In this document: piece after piece, positions 1 to 8,821 of the stretch
Layout: every line of letters starts with the position of its first letter
Numbering within the stretch: the first letter of the stretch is position 1
The notes under the pieces: generated by a model
Databases searched by the model: none
Told to the model about the DNA's origin: nothing
The model's input: the letters and a program-made list of their open reading frames with translations, nothing else
Position numbers and translations under genes: made by a program
DNA from: Alishewanella tabrizica
GTDB taxonomy: Bacteria > Pseudomonadota > Gammaproteobacteria > Enterobacterales > Alteromonadaceae
DNA: 64,000 nucleotides
Assembly: GCF_014652375.1 (NCBI RefSeq)
Contig: NZ_BMYR01000008.1
Coordinates: 124,001-188,000 of the forward strand
Reading direction: 5' to 3'

Positions 1-1211
1 ATCTAGTGTATGGCGAACGTGATGGCTTTTATAAAAAATGGATGCACAGTGCTAATCATTCCTTAGGGGCTTTTTGCTCTGGCGGGACTGTCGCCAATAT
101 TACTGCCTTGTGGATTGCCCGTAACAAGTTATTTAAAGCCGAGGGCGATTTTAAAGGTATTGCCAAAGAGGGTTTGTACCGCTCAATGCAGCATTTTGGC
201 TATCAAGGCTTGGCGATTGTGGTGTCTGAGCGCGGTCATTATTCGCTTGGTAAGGCGGCGGATGTGCTGGGCATTGGCCGTGAGTCGGTGGTGTCGGTAA
301 AAACCGATGCCAATAACAAAGTGGATATTGCCGAGATGCGTAATGTGCTGGCCGATCTGCAAGCACGGAATATTAAAGTATTATCGATAGTCGGGGTGGC
401 GGGTGCCACCGAAACCGGTAATGTGGATCCGCTTAATGATTTGGCGGATTTAGCCGAAGCCTATCAATGTCATTTTCATGTGGATGCTGCCTGGGGCGGT
501 GCGACGTTATTGTCCGAGAAATACCGCCATGTCCTCGCGGGGATTGAGCGGGCTGATTCCGTGACTATCGATGCCCATAAACAAATGTATGTGCCGATGG
601 GCGCCGGTATGGTGGTGTTTAAGCACCCCTCTGCCGCCAATGCCATTGAGCATCATGCAGAGTATATTTTACGCAAAGGCTCGAAAGATTTAGGCAGCCA
701 AACGCTAGAAGGTTCGCGTCCGGGTATGGCGATGCTGGTGCATGCCTGCTTGCAAGTGATTGGTTTAAAAGGCTATCAGATCCTGATTGATCGCAGTATC
801 GAAAAAGCCAAATATTTTGCCACGCTAATTAGCCATAATATTGATTTTGAACTCATTACCGAGCCTGAGCTGTGCATTTTAACCTATCGTTATGTGCCAG
901 CGCAGGTGCAAAAGGCGATGGCTCATGCCAACAGTGAGCAGCGGCAGCGTTTTAATGAGCTATTAAATGGTTTAACCAAGTTTATTCAAAAACGGCAACG
1001 GGAGGAGGGGAAATCTTTTGTGTCCCGTACCCGGTTAACGCCGGTGCGTTACGATAGACAAGAAACGATTGTGTTTCGAGTGGTGTTGGCGAATCCCTTG
1101 ACGACTGAGCAAATTTTGCATGATGTGTTGGTGGAGCAAGATCAACTGGCGCAACTCGACAAAGAGTTTTATCCAAAGTTACGCCAGTTAGCGGCCGATA
1201 TTCTCGCCTAA
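1..1211 (+). CDS. panP: PanP-type pyridoxal-phosphate aspartate 1-decarboxylase (5' truncated by window edge)
   Basis: The reading frame is open from the left edge, so the N-terminus lies outside the window; about 402 residues remain of a family that usually has about 540. The fold is group II PLP decarboxylase: the HVDAAWGG segment holds the Asp that contacts the cofactor ring nitrogen, and DAHKQMYVPMGAG holds the PLP lysine (codon 579-581). The wording of this motif matches the glutamate-decarboxylase-like PanP family, which makes beta-alanine from aspartate, rather than true glutamate decarboxylases. That role is supported by panBC lying 5-7 kb away with no panD in the window. It converges on frdD with a 29-nt gap. 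Glutamate or another amino acid as substrate remains possible. Confidence 0.85.
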   Translation, partial: LVYGERDGFYKKWMHSANHSLGAFCSGGTVANITALWIARNKLFKAEGDFKGIAKEGLYRSMQHFGYQGLAIVVSERGHYSLGKAADVLGIGRESVVSVKTDANNKVDIAEMRNVLADLQARNIKVLSIVGVAGATETGNVDPLNDLADLAEAYQCHFHVDAAWGGATLLSEKYRHVLAGIERADSVTIDAHKQMYVPMGAGMVVFKHPSAANAIEHHAEYILRKGSKDLGSQTLEGSRPGMAMLVHACLQVIGLKGYQILIDRSIEKAKYFATLISHNIDFELITEPELCILTYRYVPAQVQKAMAHANSEQRQRFNELLNGLTKFIQKRQREEGKSFVSRTRLTPVRYDRQETIVFRVVLANPLTTEQILHDVLVEQDQLAQLDKEFYPKLRQLAADILA

Positions 1212-1228
1212 GTGTGAGGTATTGCAGC

Positions 1229-1246
1229 GGCTAACCTCGGTTAGCC
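1229..1246. repeat. Short inverted repeat between convergent panP and frdD
   Basis: GGCTAACC (1229-1236) and GGTTAGCC (1239-1246) form an 8-bp stem. It lies between the two convergent stop codons and covers the frdD stop. There is no T-run on either side, so a terminator role is only a guess. Confidence 0.4.
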
Positions 1247-1615
1247 TAAGCCCTGCCACCAAAAATATAGCGCCAGTGCACTGAACAGGCTGGCGCTACT
1301 ATAACAAAGGATCTTGCCCAATAAACCGCTACTGAGTTTCAGATCATGTAAGCCATGATGAATGCGATGCATGGCATGAAACAATGGTAAGCAAATAGCC
1401 GCACCGGCCAGTGCTAACCCTGCCAGTCCCCACCAATCCTGCAATAGCCACTGTTGTACCTGCTGATAATTAAGCGCATTTTCTGGTAACACACCCAGCG
1501 GATAGAGCAACGCTATCGTCAACAGTAAACCCGGTATTACTACGGCAAAGCAGACACCACCGGCACTAAACAGGGCCCACCAAATAGGTTCGTCTGAGCG
1601 TTTTGGCTGATTCAT
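1241..1615 (-). CDS. frdD: Fumarate reductase membrane anchor subunit D
   Basis: The 124-residue hydrophobic protein has three predicted membrane helices (about 15-40, 58-80 and 95-120) and the FrdD-type HAMHRIHHGLHDL segment between helices 2 and 3. With FrdC it anchors FrdAB to the inner membrane and forms the menaquinol site of quinol:fumarate reductase. An upstream in-frame ATG at 1672 exists. I chose the ATG at 1615 because it overlaps the frdC stop as ATGA and gives the usual family length. It is the last gene of the frdABCD order. Confidence 0.9.
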   Translation of the reverse strand: MNQPKRSDEPIWWALFSAGGVCFAVVIPGLLLTIALLYPLGVLPENALNYQQVQQWLLQDWWGLAGLALAGAAICLPLFHAMHRIHHGLHDLKLSSGLLGKILCYSSASLFSALALYFWWQGLG

Positions 1616-2001
1616 AGCACACCTCCTAGCAACAGTAATAACAAGGCTGCTACGGCAATAGTGCCTAACCATTGTCCGGCAATCATCAGGGGGGCCGGCA
1701 AGAGTGGCATCACTCTGGGAAAGAGCTCAAAAAAGGTTTTAGCATGAAACAAACTGGCCGCAAAGGTCAGGGCATTCAGAGCCATCACCCAAGGCTGCGC
1801 CATAAAGCTGAGCCAATTTAGCCAGCTTTGTTCACCTTGCTGTAAGCTATAAAAACCGGCGATTAAACAGCCACAAAAAAATAATAAGGGTAAAACGGTG
1901 GCTTCCCGCAACATATAGAAACGGTAATAGCGATGCTTTAACCACCAGCTCGCAGTAAGCGGCGCCAGATAAGGGCGGCGAGGGCTGTGTTGTTCAGACA
2001 T
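1612..2001 (-). CDS. frdC: Fumarate reductase membrane anchor subunit C
   Basis: The 129-residue protein has a charged N-terminus (RRPYLAPLTASWWLK, typical of FrdC) and three hydrophobic helices. The FHAKTFFELFPRV segment contains the His expected near the quinol site of the family. It pairs with FrdD as the two-subunit anchor of an E. coli-type (four-subunit) fumarate reductase. It starts 9 nt after the frdB stop and overlaps frdD by 4 nt, so the four genes are almost certainly translated from one mRNA. Confidence 0.93.
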   Translation of the reverse strand: MSEQHSPRRPYLAPLTASWWLKHRYYRFYMLREATVLPLLFFCGCLIAGFYSLQQGEQSWLNWLSFMAQPWVMALNALTFAASLFHAKTFFELFPRVMPLLPAPLMIAGQWLGTIAVAALLLLLLGGVL

Positions 2002-2010
2002 AAGGTGCTC

Positions 2011-2760
2011 CTAAGGCTTAAACAGGCCAATGACAAAGTCAGTCGCCGAGGCAACTTTTCCCTGATTGACGGCGGCGGCCGGATCTAAATGCTTGGGACA
2101 AACATCAGAGCAAAAACCGACAAAGGTACAGCCCCAAACGCCATTTTTGCCATTAAGCTGCGGCATGCGCTCAGCCTTACCCTGATCGCGATTGTCCAAG
2201 TTGTAGCGCTGCGCCAGCGTTAGCGCGGCTGGCCCCAAAAACTCAGGGTTTAAGCCAAACTGTGGGCAGGCGGCATAGCACAGGCCGCAGTTAATACAGC
2301 TGGAGAATTTACGATATTTTGCCAACTGTTTTGGTGTTTGCTTATGGGGTTGTGGTTTAGTGGCTGGCGTTGTTGCCGCGCTTTGCTCCTGGCGGATCAG
2401 GTAAGGCTTCACTGCTTGTAAATGTTGCAAAAACAGCGTCATATCCGATACCAAATCTTTCTCTGTCGCAAAGTGGGCTAACGGCTCTAACAGTAGATCG
2501 CCGCTATACTCACGTAAAAAGGTTTTACAGCCTAGTTTAGGGATGCCGTTGACCATCACACTGCACGAGCCGCAAATGGCCATCCGACAAGACCAGCGAA
2601 ACGCTAAGCTGGGATCTAAGCTTTGTTGAATATACAGCAAGGCGTCCAGCACCGAGGTGCTGTTATCAAAGGGCACTTGATAGCGTTGCTGGCTGGGCCT
2701 TTGATCCTGCTCTGGGTTATAACGCTGAATAACCAGTGTTTTTTCCACTGTTTTTTCCAT
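2011..2760 (-). CDS. frdB: Fumarate reductase iron-sulfur subunit
   Basis: The 249-residue electron-transfer subunit carries all the expected cluster ligands. Cys58, 63, 66 and 78 bind the [2Fe-2S] centre in a ferredoxin-like N-domain. [12 protein letters not shown] (from Cys155) and [12 protein letters not shown] (from Cys211) bind the [4Fe-4S] and [3Fe-4S] centres in the C-domain. It relays electrons from menaquinol at FrdCD to the FrdA flavin. Its ATG shares one base with the frdA stop (TAATG), which implies translational coupling and fixes the start. A linker rich in Thr, Lys and Gln (about 126-148) separates the two domains. Confidence 0.95.
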   Translation of the reverse strand: MEKTVEKTLVIQRYNPEQDQRPSQQRYQVPFDNSTSVLDALLYIQQSLDPSLAFRWSCRMAICGSCSVMVNGIPKLGCKTFLREYSGDLLLEPLAHFATEKDLVSDMTLFLQHLQAVKPYLIRQEQSAATTPATKPQPHKQTPKQLAKYRKFSSCINCGLCYAACPQFGLNPEFLGPAALTLAQRYNLDNRDQGKAERMPQLNGKNGVWGCTFVGFCSDVCPKHLDPAAAVNQGKVASATDFVIGLFKP

Positions 2761-4553
2761 TATACCGGCTCCTGCTTTGTTGCGGCGCCGCCATAAAGGC
2801 GGGCAGCGGGTGTCGATTTAGTGATCCGCACCGGCTGATAGCTAATCTTGGCGCTACCGCCTGCTGCGCCAGCTGTTTCGGGCATTAACTGCGCGATGGA
2901 ATGCTGCAGATAATCAGTATCATTGCGGCTTTGCATCCCTTGATCTAAGCGCTGGTGCGCACCACGGGACTCTTGTCGTGCCAAGGCGCTGGCACACATG
3001 GCTTCTGCCACATCCAGCCCAAAACCCAGCTCGTAATGTTGCAACAGCTCGTAATTAAAGATTTTACTGTTATCACTGACGGCTAATTGCTGATAGCGCT
3101 GTTTTAGTTGCTGCAAGGTGTTAAGACACTGCTGCATGCCCTCCGTGGTGCGATAGATACCACAGCCTTGCTCCATCGCGAGCGTCATGGCTTTGCGTAA
3201 GCTGGCTACTCTATCAGCTTGTTTTGCTCCAAAACGTGCTTGTAGCTGTTGGTGATGCTGTTGGCATTGTGCGTTCAGCGCGCTGCTTGGCAGCGCTTGG
3301 CGTTGTTTGGCATGGGCCACGGCAGCAACACCTGCAACTTTGCCAAAGACTAATAGTTCCGTTAATGAGTTAGAGCCAAGACGGTTGGCACCATGCAGGC
3401 CAACGGAAGCGCATTCACCAATGGCGTACAAGCCCCCGATACTGGTTTGGCACTGACCATCCGTTAAAATCCCGCCCATGGTGTAATGCACCGCAGGGCG
3501 GATGGGGATGGGCGCTTTGGCCGGATCAACATTGACATAGGATTTGGCCAGCTCACAGATAAAGGGCAGACGTTCATTCAGATAACTACTACCCAGATGC
3601 CGTAGATCTAAATAGACTACTGCATGCTCACCATAGTTACCGGTGCGACCTTTTTGCTGCTCATGCCAGAAGGCTTGCGACAGCTTATCGCGTGGCCCCA
3701 GCTCCATATATTTATTTTCGGGTTTACCCAGTGGCGTTTCTGGCCCTAAGCCATAATTCTGTAAATAACGATAGCCGTCTTTATTCAGTAGAATACCGCC
3801 TTCGCCGCGGCTGGCCTCGGTGATCAGAATGCCTGAGCCGGGTAAGCCAGTAGGGTGATATTGCACAAACTCCATATCGCGTAAGGCCACGCCGTGCCGG
3901 TACGCCAGCGCCATACCATCGCCGGTGACAATGCCGCCGTTGGTGTTGTAGTGGAACACGCGGCCGGCACCGCCGGTAGCTAAGATCACGCTTTTGGCCT
4001 GAATTTGGTAAAGCTCACCGGTGCTCAGCTGCATGGCCAGCACCCCAGCAATTTGCTGATCTACCACCAGTAAATCTAATACAAAGAACTCGTCCAGCCT
4101 GTTTATATTGGCAAACTGCAATGAGGTCTGAAACAAGGTATGCAGAATATGAAAGCCGGTTTTATCGGCAGCAAACCAAGTACGTTCAGTTTTCATGCCA
4201 CCAAAGCGACGGACCTGCACACTGCCATCATCACGGCGGCTCCAAGGGCAGCCCCAGTGCTCTAACTGCACCAACTCTTCATAAGCATGGCTGACAAAGT
4301 AATCGACAACATCTTGATCGGCTAACCAATCACTGCCGGCGACGGTATCGTCAAAGTGAGCTTGTAGGCTATCTTGTTGCAGCGTCACGGCTGCAGCGCC
4401 ACCTTCTGCGGCTACGGTATGGGAGCGCATGGGATACACTTTGGAGAGCAAGCTAATCTTGCAGTTAGGATCGGTTTGGGCTGCCGCAATGGCGGCACGT
4501 AAGCCGGCACCACCACCGCCAATAATGGCAATATCAGTGTGCAGTATTTGCAT
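2760..4553 (-). CDS. frdA: Fumarate reductase flavoprotein subunit
   Basis: This is the 597-residue catalytic subunit, which reduces fumarate to succinate at the cytoplasmic face of the membrane during anaerobic respiration. It has a Rossmann dinucleotide motif ([10 protein letters not shown], 12-21), the histidine that carries covalent FAD (His45 in [10 protein letters not shown]), the HPTG motif of the dicarboxylate site (233-236) and ASRGEGG (247-253). Length and motifs fit FrdA of the E. coli type. The presence of frdC and frdD, rather than sdhCD, excludes succinate dehydrogenase. It is separated by 98 nt from the upstream prenyltransferase gene on the same strand. Confidence 0.95.
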   Translation of the reverse strand: MQILHTDIAIIGGGGAGLRAAIAAAQTDPNCKISLLSKVYPMRSHTVAAEGGAAAVTLQQDSLQAHFDDTVAGSDWLADQDVVDYFVSHAYEELVQLEHWGCPWSRRDDGSVQVRRFGGMKTERTWFAADKTGFHILHTLFQTSLQFANINRLDEFFVLDLLVVDQQIAGVLAMQLSTGELYQIQAKSVILATGGAGRVFHYNTNGGIVTGDGMALAYRHGVALRDMEFVQYHPTGLPGSGILITEASRGEGGILLNKDGYRYLQNYGLGPETPLGKPENKYMELGPRDKLSQAFWHEQQKGRTGNYGEHAVVYLDLRHLGSSYLNERLPFICELAKSYVNVDPAKAPIPIRPAVHYTMGGILTDGQCQTSIGGLYAIGECASVGLHGANRLGSNSLTELLVFGKVAGVAAVAHAKQRQALPSSALNAQCQQHHQQLQARFGAKQADRVASLRKAMTLAMEQGCGIYRTTEGMQQCLNTLQQLKQRYQQLAVSDNSKIFNYELLQHYELGFGLDVAEAMCASALARQESRGAHQRLDQGMQSRNDTDYLQHSIAQLMPETAGAAGGSAKISYQPVRITKSTPAARLYGGAATKQEPV

Positions 4554-4651
4554 GATGCTTCCTTATAGTGTTTAATTCCTTGGGCTAGCGCTGCTGCGTT
4601 AGCGGGCTGCGCTGCCTTATGTTTTAGCCGGTACAAGCTGGCTGATAGTAC

Positions 4652-5545
4652 TTAGTAAGCTGCCCAGTACAAACCGGCGCAAATTAATAATGGATACAGA
4701 TGACAGAGCAGCACATTTAAGCCTAAATAGCGGCTCAGCTTAGCGGGCTGCTCAGCATATTTAAAAATGCCGGGTAGTAATGTAAAGAGTACAGGTAAGC
4801 TGAGTAAACCCAGCAAACTTTGCCAAGGTAATTGTTGGGCTATCACCCCTAATAGCAGCAAAATATAGCTTAACGCTGCTAACAGGCTAAACACACTGGC
4901 ACTGTGCCGGCGGCCAATCACGATAGGGAGATGACGCCGCCCAACCTGCCGATCCGCTTCGACATCGGGAAATTGGTTTAGTAACAGTAAATTGCTGACG
5001 AGTAAGCTGACAATTAAGGCCAGCAGCCAAGCACCGCCAGTCAGTTTATCGGCAAACACCCAAAAGGCGCCAAGCGTCATCAATAAGCCAAACCCCACGC
5101 CCGGTGCCAGCAAACAGAGGATGGGCGCTTTATTAATGTACTGGGTATAGGCATAGATAATCATCACCCCGGGGATACCAATCAGCAGCAATTGCCAGCC
5201 ATGTTGCAGGGTGAGATATAAGCCACCCATAATGACCACTAACAAAGTGCTTACCGCGAGCGTCAGGGCGATATTACTCGCGTGGGGGTTGGCAACCAGT
5301 GTGCCGCTACCACCACTAAAGGGGGTGCGCATGGTTAAAAAATCTAGCCCGGATTTAAAATCGAAGTACTCGTTAAAGGCATTGACACTAATATGGGCAC
5401 AAAGCGCGACCAGCGTGACCAACATATATTGTGACCAAACTGGGGCGGCGCCTGCTTGCCAACTGGCGGTTGCGGCCAAAGCGATACAGACTAGCGTTAA
5501 CGTTAAAAAATTGGCTCGGCCAACACCCAGTAACACGGCTATCAC
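4652..5545 (-). CDS. UbiA-family prenyltransferase, MenA-like
   Basis: The 297-residue integral membrane protein has about eight or nine hydrophobic helices. Two Asp-rich motifs characteristic of UbiA enzymes bind Mg-prenyl diphosphate: NAFNEYFDFKSGLD (about 56-69) and NQFPDVEADR (about 190-199). It most resembles the MenA branch (dihydroxynaphthoate polyprenyltransferase), but the substrate cannot be read from sequence. The start is GTG at 5545, supported by AAGGAG six nt upstream. It lies immediately upstream of frdABCD on the same strand, which suggests that it makes the low-potential quinone used by fumarate reductase. Confidence 0.75.
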   Translation of the reverse strand: MIAVLLGVGRANFLTLTLVCIALAATASWQAGAAPVWSQYMLVTLVALCAHISVNAFNEYFDFKSGLDFLTMRTPFSGGSGTLVANPHASNIALTLAVSTLLVVIMGGLYLTLQHGWQLLLIGIPGVMIIYAYTQYINKAPILCLLAPGVGFGLLMTLGAFWVFADKLTGGAWLLALIVSLLVSNLLLLNQFPDVEADRQVGRRHLPIVIGRRHSASVFSLLAALSYILLLLGVIAQQLPWQSLLGLLSLPVLFTLLPGIFKYAEQPAKLSRYLGLNVLLCHLYPLLICAGLYWAAY

Positions 5546-5654
5546 TTAGCGCTCCTTCTTTCGATGATAGTTAACTTACCACCTCTTGGCGTTGCTAGCA
5601 GCGGCAACCGGAGATGATAAAAAATTATGGTACTCCATTTCCTGTTATGGGAGT

Positions 5655-5668
5655 TTGATCTGAATCCT
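5655..5668 (-). promoter_or_regulatory. Candidate FNR/EtrA box upstream of the prenyltransferase-frd unit
   Basis: Read on the minus strand the site is AGGAT-TCAG-ATCAA. This matches 8 of the 10 defined positions of the FNR consensus TTGAT-N4-ATCAA, with one perfect half-site. A CATAAT hexamer lies downstream at 5624-5629, placing the box centre roughly 40-45 nt upstream of the likely start point, as in class II FNR activation. Anaerobic control of frd by FNR-type regulators is well known; this particular site is inference. Confidence 0.4.
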
Positions 5669-5752
5669 ATTTTAGTTATTTAGTGATTACAGGTTAGGCG
5701 GGTTCGGTATTAATAGCAAATGCTAGCAAGCACCTGCTTAGCGTGGCGAGGT

Positions 5753-6634
5753 TTACCAAAGCGCCAATTGACTTTGCTGCTCACCCGCCCACGGTAGGAG
5801 TACGGGATGCTGGAAATGGGGCACTAATGGTTGTAAATCGCGGGCAAATTGTCTGGCTAAGTGCGGGGCCAGCCGATTATCTGGCGTATGCAAATACAGA
5901 TAAGGCGTTTTGCCTGCATTTAGCCAAGCCGCGATTTTGTTAAGCCAAGGCTGATAATAGTGTTGATTGGTACTGAGATCATCACAACCGATAAAACGCA
6001 CCACTGGGGTATCGCTTAAGCAAATAGCATGCACGGGTAAGCGCGGTTTTTTTTGCTGGGCATCGAGCAAGGCTGGCGTGGTGGCGGCAACCGAAAATAA
6101 CGGCCGACTATCCAGTACCACACGCTCGCATTGATACTCACGCAATAAGCGGTTTAGGGTAATTTCGTGCTCGGCTTTATCAAAAAACTGTGGATGGCGC
6201 ACCTCCACACACACCTTGGTGAGCGGACAGAGCACCTCGAGGTGTTGGGTCAGCCAATTTAGCTGAGCAGGGCCGGTGGTTTTCGGTAATTGCAAATGTA
6301 CCAAGCCGATATAGGGATGCAGGGGCGTTAAGCATTGCCACCACGCAGTGAGCGCTTGGGCCGTGTCGGGCATAGGCGTGTTTGTTTGCGCATGTGATAA
6401 GCGGGAAGGAACTTTAAGCTGCAGCCGAAAATCAGCAGGCAGTAAGCTGGCCCAACGCGCGATAGTGGCCGCATCGGGGTCGGCATAAAAGCTAGTATTG
6501 CCCTCTACACTATTAAACACCTTGGCGTAGTGCTTTAAAAATTCCGCTTGCGGCGTATCTGCACTATAGAGGCTGCCTTTCCAAGCCGGATTGGCCCACA
6601 TGGGGCAGCCTAAATACAGCAAAGGCGTTGACAC
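5753..6634 (-). CDS. DUF72 (YecE-like) family protein
   Basis: The 293-residue soluble protein has the hallmarks of the DUF72 TIM-barrel-like family. Near the N-terminus are GCPMWANPAWKG and FNSVEGNTSFY; in the middle are LQLKVPSRLSH and VEVRHPQFF; near the C-terminus is PYLYLHTPDN. The biochemical role of this family is unknown. The start is GTG at 6634, only 5 nt after the panC stop, so it probably shares the panBC transcript. The Shine-Dalgarno sequence is weak. A link to pantothenate synthesis is not implied by the sequence itself. Confidence 0.8.
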   Translation of the reverse strand: MSTPLLYLGCPMWANPAWKGSLYSADTPQAEFLKHYAKVFNSVEGNTSFYADPDAATIARWASLLPADFRLQLKVPSRLSHAQTNTPMPDTAQALTAWWQCLTPLHPYIGLVHLQLPKTTGPAQLNWLTQHLEVLCPLTKVCVEVRHPQFFDKAEHEITLNRLLREYQCERVVLDSRPLFSVAATTPALLDAQQKKPRLPVHAICLSDTPVVRFIGCDDLSTNQHYYQPWLNKIAAWLNAGKTPYLYLHTPDNRLAPHLARQFARDLQPLVPHFQHPVLLPWAGEQQSQLALW

Positions 6635-6639
6635 CCGTT

Positions 6640-7482
6640 TTACACTTCCAGATTATCAATCAGCCGGGTATTACCAAGCGCCGCCGCCGCTAAAATCACC
6701 TTAGGCTCGTTCGCAGTTTTTGCCAGCGTTAAGGTTTGTTGATGGCTAATATTAAAGTAATCTGGTTGAAAGCCCGCTGCGCTAAGATCGGCTTTAGCTT
6801 GACGCTCTAAGGCTCGATAATCATGCTGACCCGCAGCGATGGCGGCTTTGGTTTTAAGCAGTATTTGATAGAGTGTAGGCGCTTGCTGCCGCTGTTCGGC
6901 AGTTAAGTAGCCATTACGGGAGCTTAAGGCTAAGCCATCAGCGGCACGTTCGGTCGGTACGCCAATAATCTCAATCGGAAAAGATAAATCGGTAACCATT
7001 TGTCGAATAATGGCTAACTGCTGATAGTCTTTCTGGCCAAAGCAGGCCACATCAGGCTGTACCAGATTAAACAGTTTGCTGACCACAGTACTGACCCCAC
7101 GGAAATGCCCAGCACGGCTGGCACCACAGTGCAGATCCCCTAACAGCGGCACTTCGACATAGCTTTGTACGTCAAGACCACGTGGATACATAATCTCGGG
7201 TGTTGGGATAAAAAGGGCATCGGCCTGATGAGCGGTTAAGCCGGCAATATCGGCGTTTAGGGTACGTGGGTATTTATCTAAATCTTCATTTTTGCCAAAT
7301 TGCATTGGGTTAACAAAGATACTGCAAATCACCCGATCAGCATGGTGGCGGGCAATATCGACCAGTTTAAAATGACCGTTATGCAGGTTACCCATGGTAG
7401 GTACAAAGGCAATGCGCTCGCCTGCCTGACGCCAAGTGGTAATTTGTGCGCGCAGCGCAGCAACAGAATCCAAAATATTCAT
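6640..7482 (-). CDS. panC: Pantothenate synthetase (pantoate-beta-alanine ligase)
   Basis: The 280-residue cytosolic enzyme joins pantoate and beta-alanine using ATP, the last step of pantothenate synthesis. It belongs to the nucleotidyltransferase superfamily: FVPTMGNLHNGH (27-38) is the HxGH-type motif, FGQKDYQQL lies mid-protein, and ALSSRNGYL acts as the KMSKS-like loop. The ATG at 7482 directly abuts the panB stop (no intervening base), so the two are translationally coupled. The beta-alanine substrate probably comes from PanP at the left edge, because no panD follows here. Confidence 0.97.
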   Translation of the reverse strand: MNILDSVAALRAQITTWRQAGERIAFVPTMGNLHNGHFKLVDIARHHADRVICSIFVNPMQFGKNEDLDKYPRTLNADIAGLTAHQADALFIPTPEIMYPRGLDVQSYVEVPLLGDLHCGASRAGHFRGVSTVVSKLFNLVQPDVACFGQKDYQQLAIIRQMVTDLSFPIEIIGVPTERAADGLALSSRNGYLTAEQRQQAPTLYQILLKTKAAIAAGQHDYRALERQAKADLSAAGFQPDYFNISHQQTLTLAKTANEPKVILAAAALGNTRLIDNLEV

Positions 7483-8277
7483 TTAATTAAAACTATGCTC
7501 CTGGCCTGGGAAAGTACCGGCCTTCACTTCACTGACATAGCTGGCAATGGCGCTACGAATTTCGCCGGTTTGTGCCAGATAATTTTTGGAAAACTTCGGG
7601 ATATAACCACTGCTAATGCCCAGTAAATCGTGCATTACCAACACTTGACCATCAGTGACATTACCGGCACCTATGCCGATCACGGGAATAGCTAAGGCTT
7701 GGGTAATGCGTTCTGCTAAGGCAGTAGGGATACATTCTAAAACCAGCAGTTGTGCGCCAGCCTCTTGCAAGGCCAGTGCTTGTCGTACCATGGCATCAGC
7801 TTTCTCTGCGGTTTTGCCTTGAACTTTATAGCCACCAAACACATGCACTGATTGCGGGGTTAAGCCTAAATGACCACAGACGGGCACACCGCGCTCGGTT
7901 AAGGCTTGAATAGTGGGCAGTAAAAAGTCACCGCCTTCTAACTTCACCATATTGGCACCAGCTTGCATCAACGGCACCACGCTTTGTAGTGTTTGCTCTA
8001 AGGTGCCATAACTCATAAAGGGCATATCGGCAATAATAAAGGCATCGCTAGCACCAGCACGCACGGCGCGAGTATGGTAAGCAATATCGGCAATGGTAAC
8101 CGGTAAGGTATCACTATGACCTTGCAAAACCATGCCCAGCGAATCGCCAATGAGCAGGATCTCTACGCCTTGCTCCGCAAAAAGCTTGGCAAAGCTCGCA
8201 TCATAGGCGGTCAACATGCTGATTTTCTCGCCCTGCTGTTTCATTTTTTGTAATACTGCGGTGGTGATTTTCGCCAT
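7483..8277 (-). CDS. panB: 3-methyl-2-oxobutanoate hydroxymethyltransferase (ketopantoate hydroxymethyltransferase)
   Basis: The 264-residue TIM-barrel enzyme transfers a hydroxymethyl group from methylene-THF to ketoisovalerate, the first committed step to pantothenate. [12 protein letters not shown] and [11 protein letters not shown] carry the metal and substrate ligands, and IGIGAG lies near the C-terminus. The frame stays open upstream to 8358. I chose ATG at 8277 because the protein then starts MAKITT, as family members do, and the extra 27 residues would overlap folK. It is 13 nt downstream of folK and supplies pantoate precursor for PanC. Confidence 0.96.
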   Translation of the reverse strand: MAKITTAVLQKMKQQGEKISMLTAYDASFAKLFAEQGVEILLIGDSLGMVLQGHSDTLPVTIADIAYHTRAVRAGASDAFIIADMPFMSYGTLEQTLQSVVPLMQAGANMVKLEGGDFLLPTIQALTERGVPVCGHLGLTPQSVHVFGGYKVQGKTAEKADAMVRQALALQEAGAQLLVLECIPTALAERITQALAIPVIGIGAGNVTDGQVLVMHDLLGISSGYIPKFSKNYLAQTGEIRSAIASYVSEVKAGTFPGQEHSFN

Positions 8278-8290
8278 AATAAAATTCCAA

Positions 8291-8821
8291 CTAGCTTTCG
8301 GCTTGCGCAAGATCGCACAAAGCAGGATGAGCTGCCAGCGGCAGCGGCTGCAGGCCATTTAATGGCACCTGCTTTATCAGCATTGTTAATGGGGTGCCAT
8401 CTGGCAGGGTTAACTCGGGTGCCAGTTCAAACAGTGGGTAAATTACAAACTCGCGCTGGCGCATACCATAATGTGGAATGGTTAACTGGGCTGTTGTCAG
8501 TTGCAGTTGGCCGTACAGTAAAATATCTAAATCTAAGGTACGCGGCCCCCAACGCTCGGCTTTACGTTCACGGCCTTGTTGTAGCTCGATTTGCTGCAAT
8601 GCCGCTAATAATTGCTGCGCGCTGAGTTCGGTATCAAGCGCCGCAACAGCATTCACATAATCAGGTTGATCCTGTGGCCCCATCGGCTTCGAGCTATAAA
8701 ATTGTGAAACCTGACGTAACTGTGTCGCTGGCAATAACGCTAAGGCGGCTACTGCCTGTTTCAGTTGTGCCACAGGATCGATTAGGTTAGCACCGAGGCC
8801 AATATAACTTCGCTCAGCCAT
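8291..8821 (-). CDS. folK: 6-hydroxymethyl-7,8-dihydropterin pyrophosphokinase
   Basis: The 176-residue HPPK transfers pyrophosphate from ATP to hydroxymethyl-dihydropterin in folate synthesis. The N-terminal YIGLGANL, the [19 protein letters not shown] segment and the [15 protein letters not shown] signature with its metal-binding Asp pair are all present. The start at ATG 8821 lies 8 nt inside the 3' end of pcnB, and the longer frame to 8902 is rejected as shadow sequence. The pcnB-folK-panB-panC order is the conserved enterobacterial one, and it places a folate gene beside the folate-consuming PanB. Confidence 0.95.
   Translation of the reverse strand: MAERSYIGLGANLIDPVAQLKQAVAALALLPATQLRQVSQFYSSKPMGPQDQPDYVNAVAALDTELSAQQLLAALQQIELQQGRERKAERWGPRTLDLDILLYGQLQLTTAQLTIPHYGMRQREFVIYPLFELAPELTLPDGTPLTMLIKQVPLNGLQPLPLAAHPALCDLAQAES

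Noticed and set aside
4412-4636. 74-codon leftward frame ahead of frdA
   Set aside because: It overlaps the frdA N-terminus in another frame and has no recognisable features.
5743-5943. 66-codon rightward frame
   Set aside because: It lies antisense over the 3' end of the DUF72 gene, has no ribosome site, and the DUF72 frame has clear family motifs.
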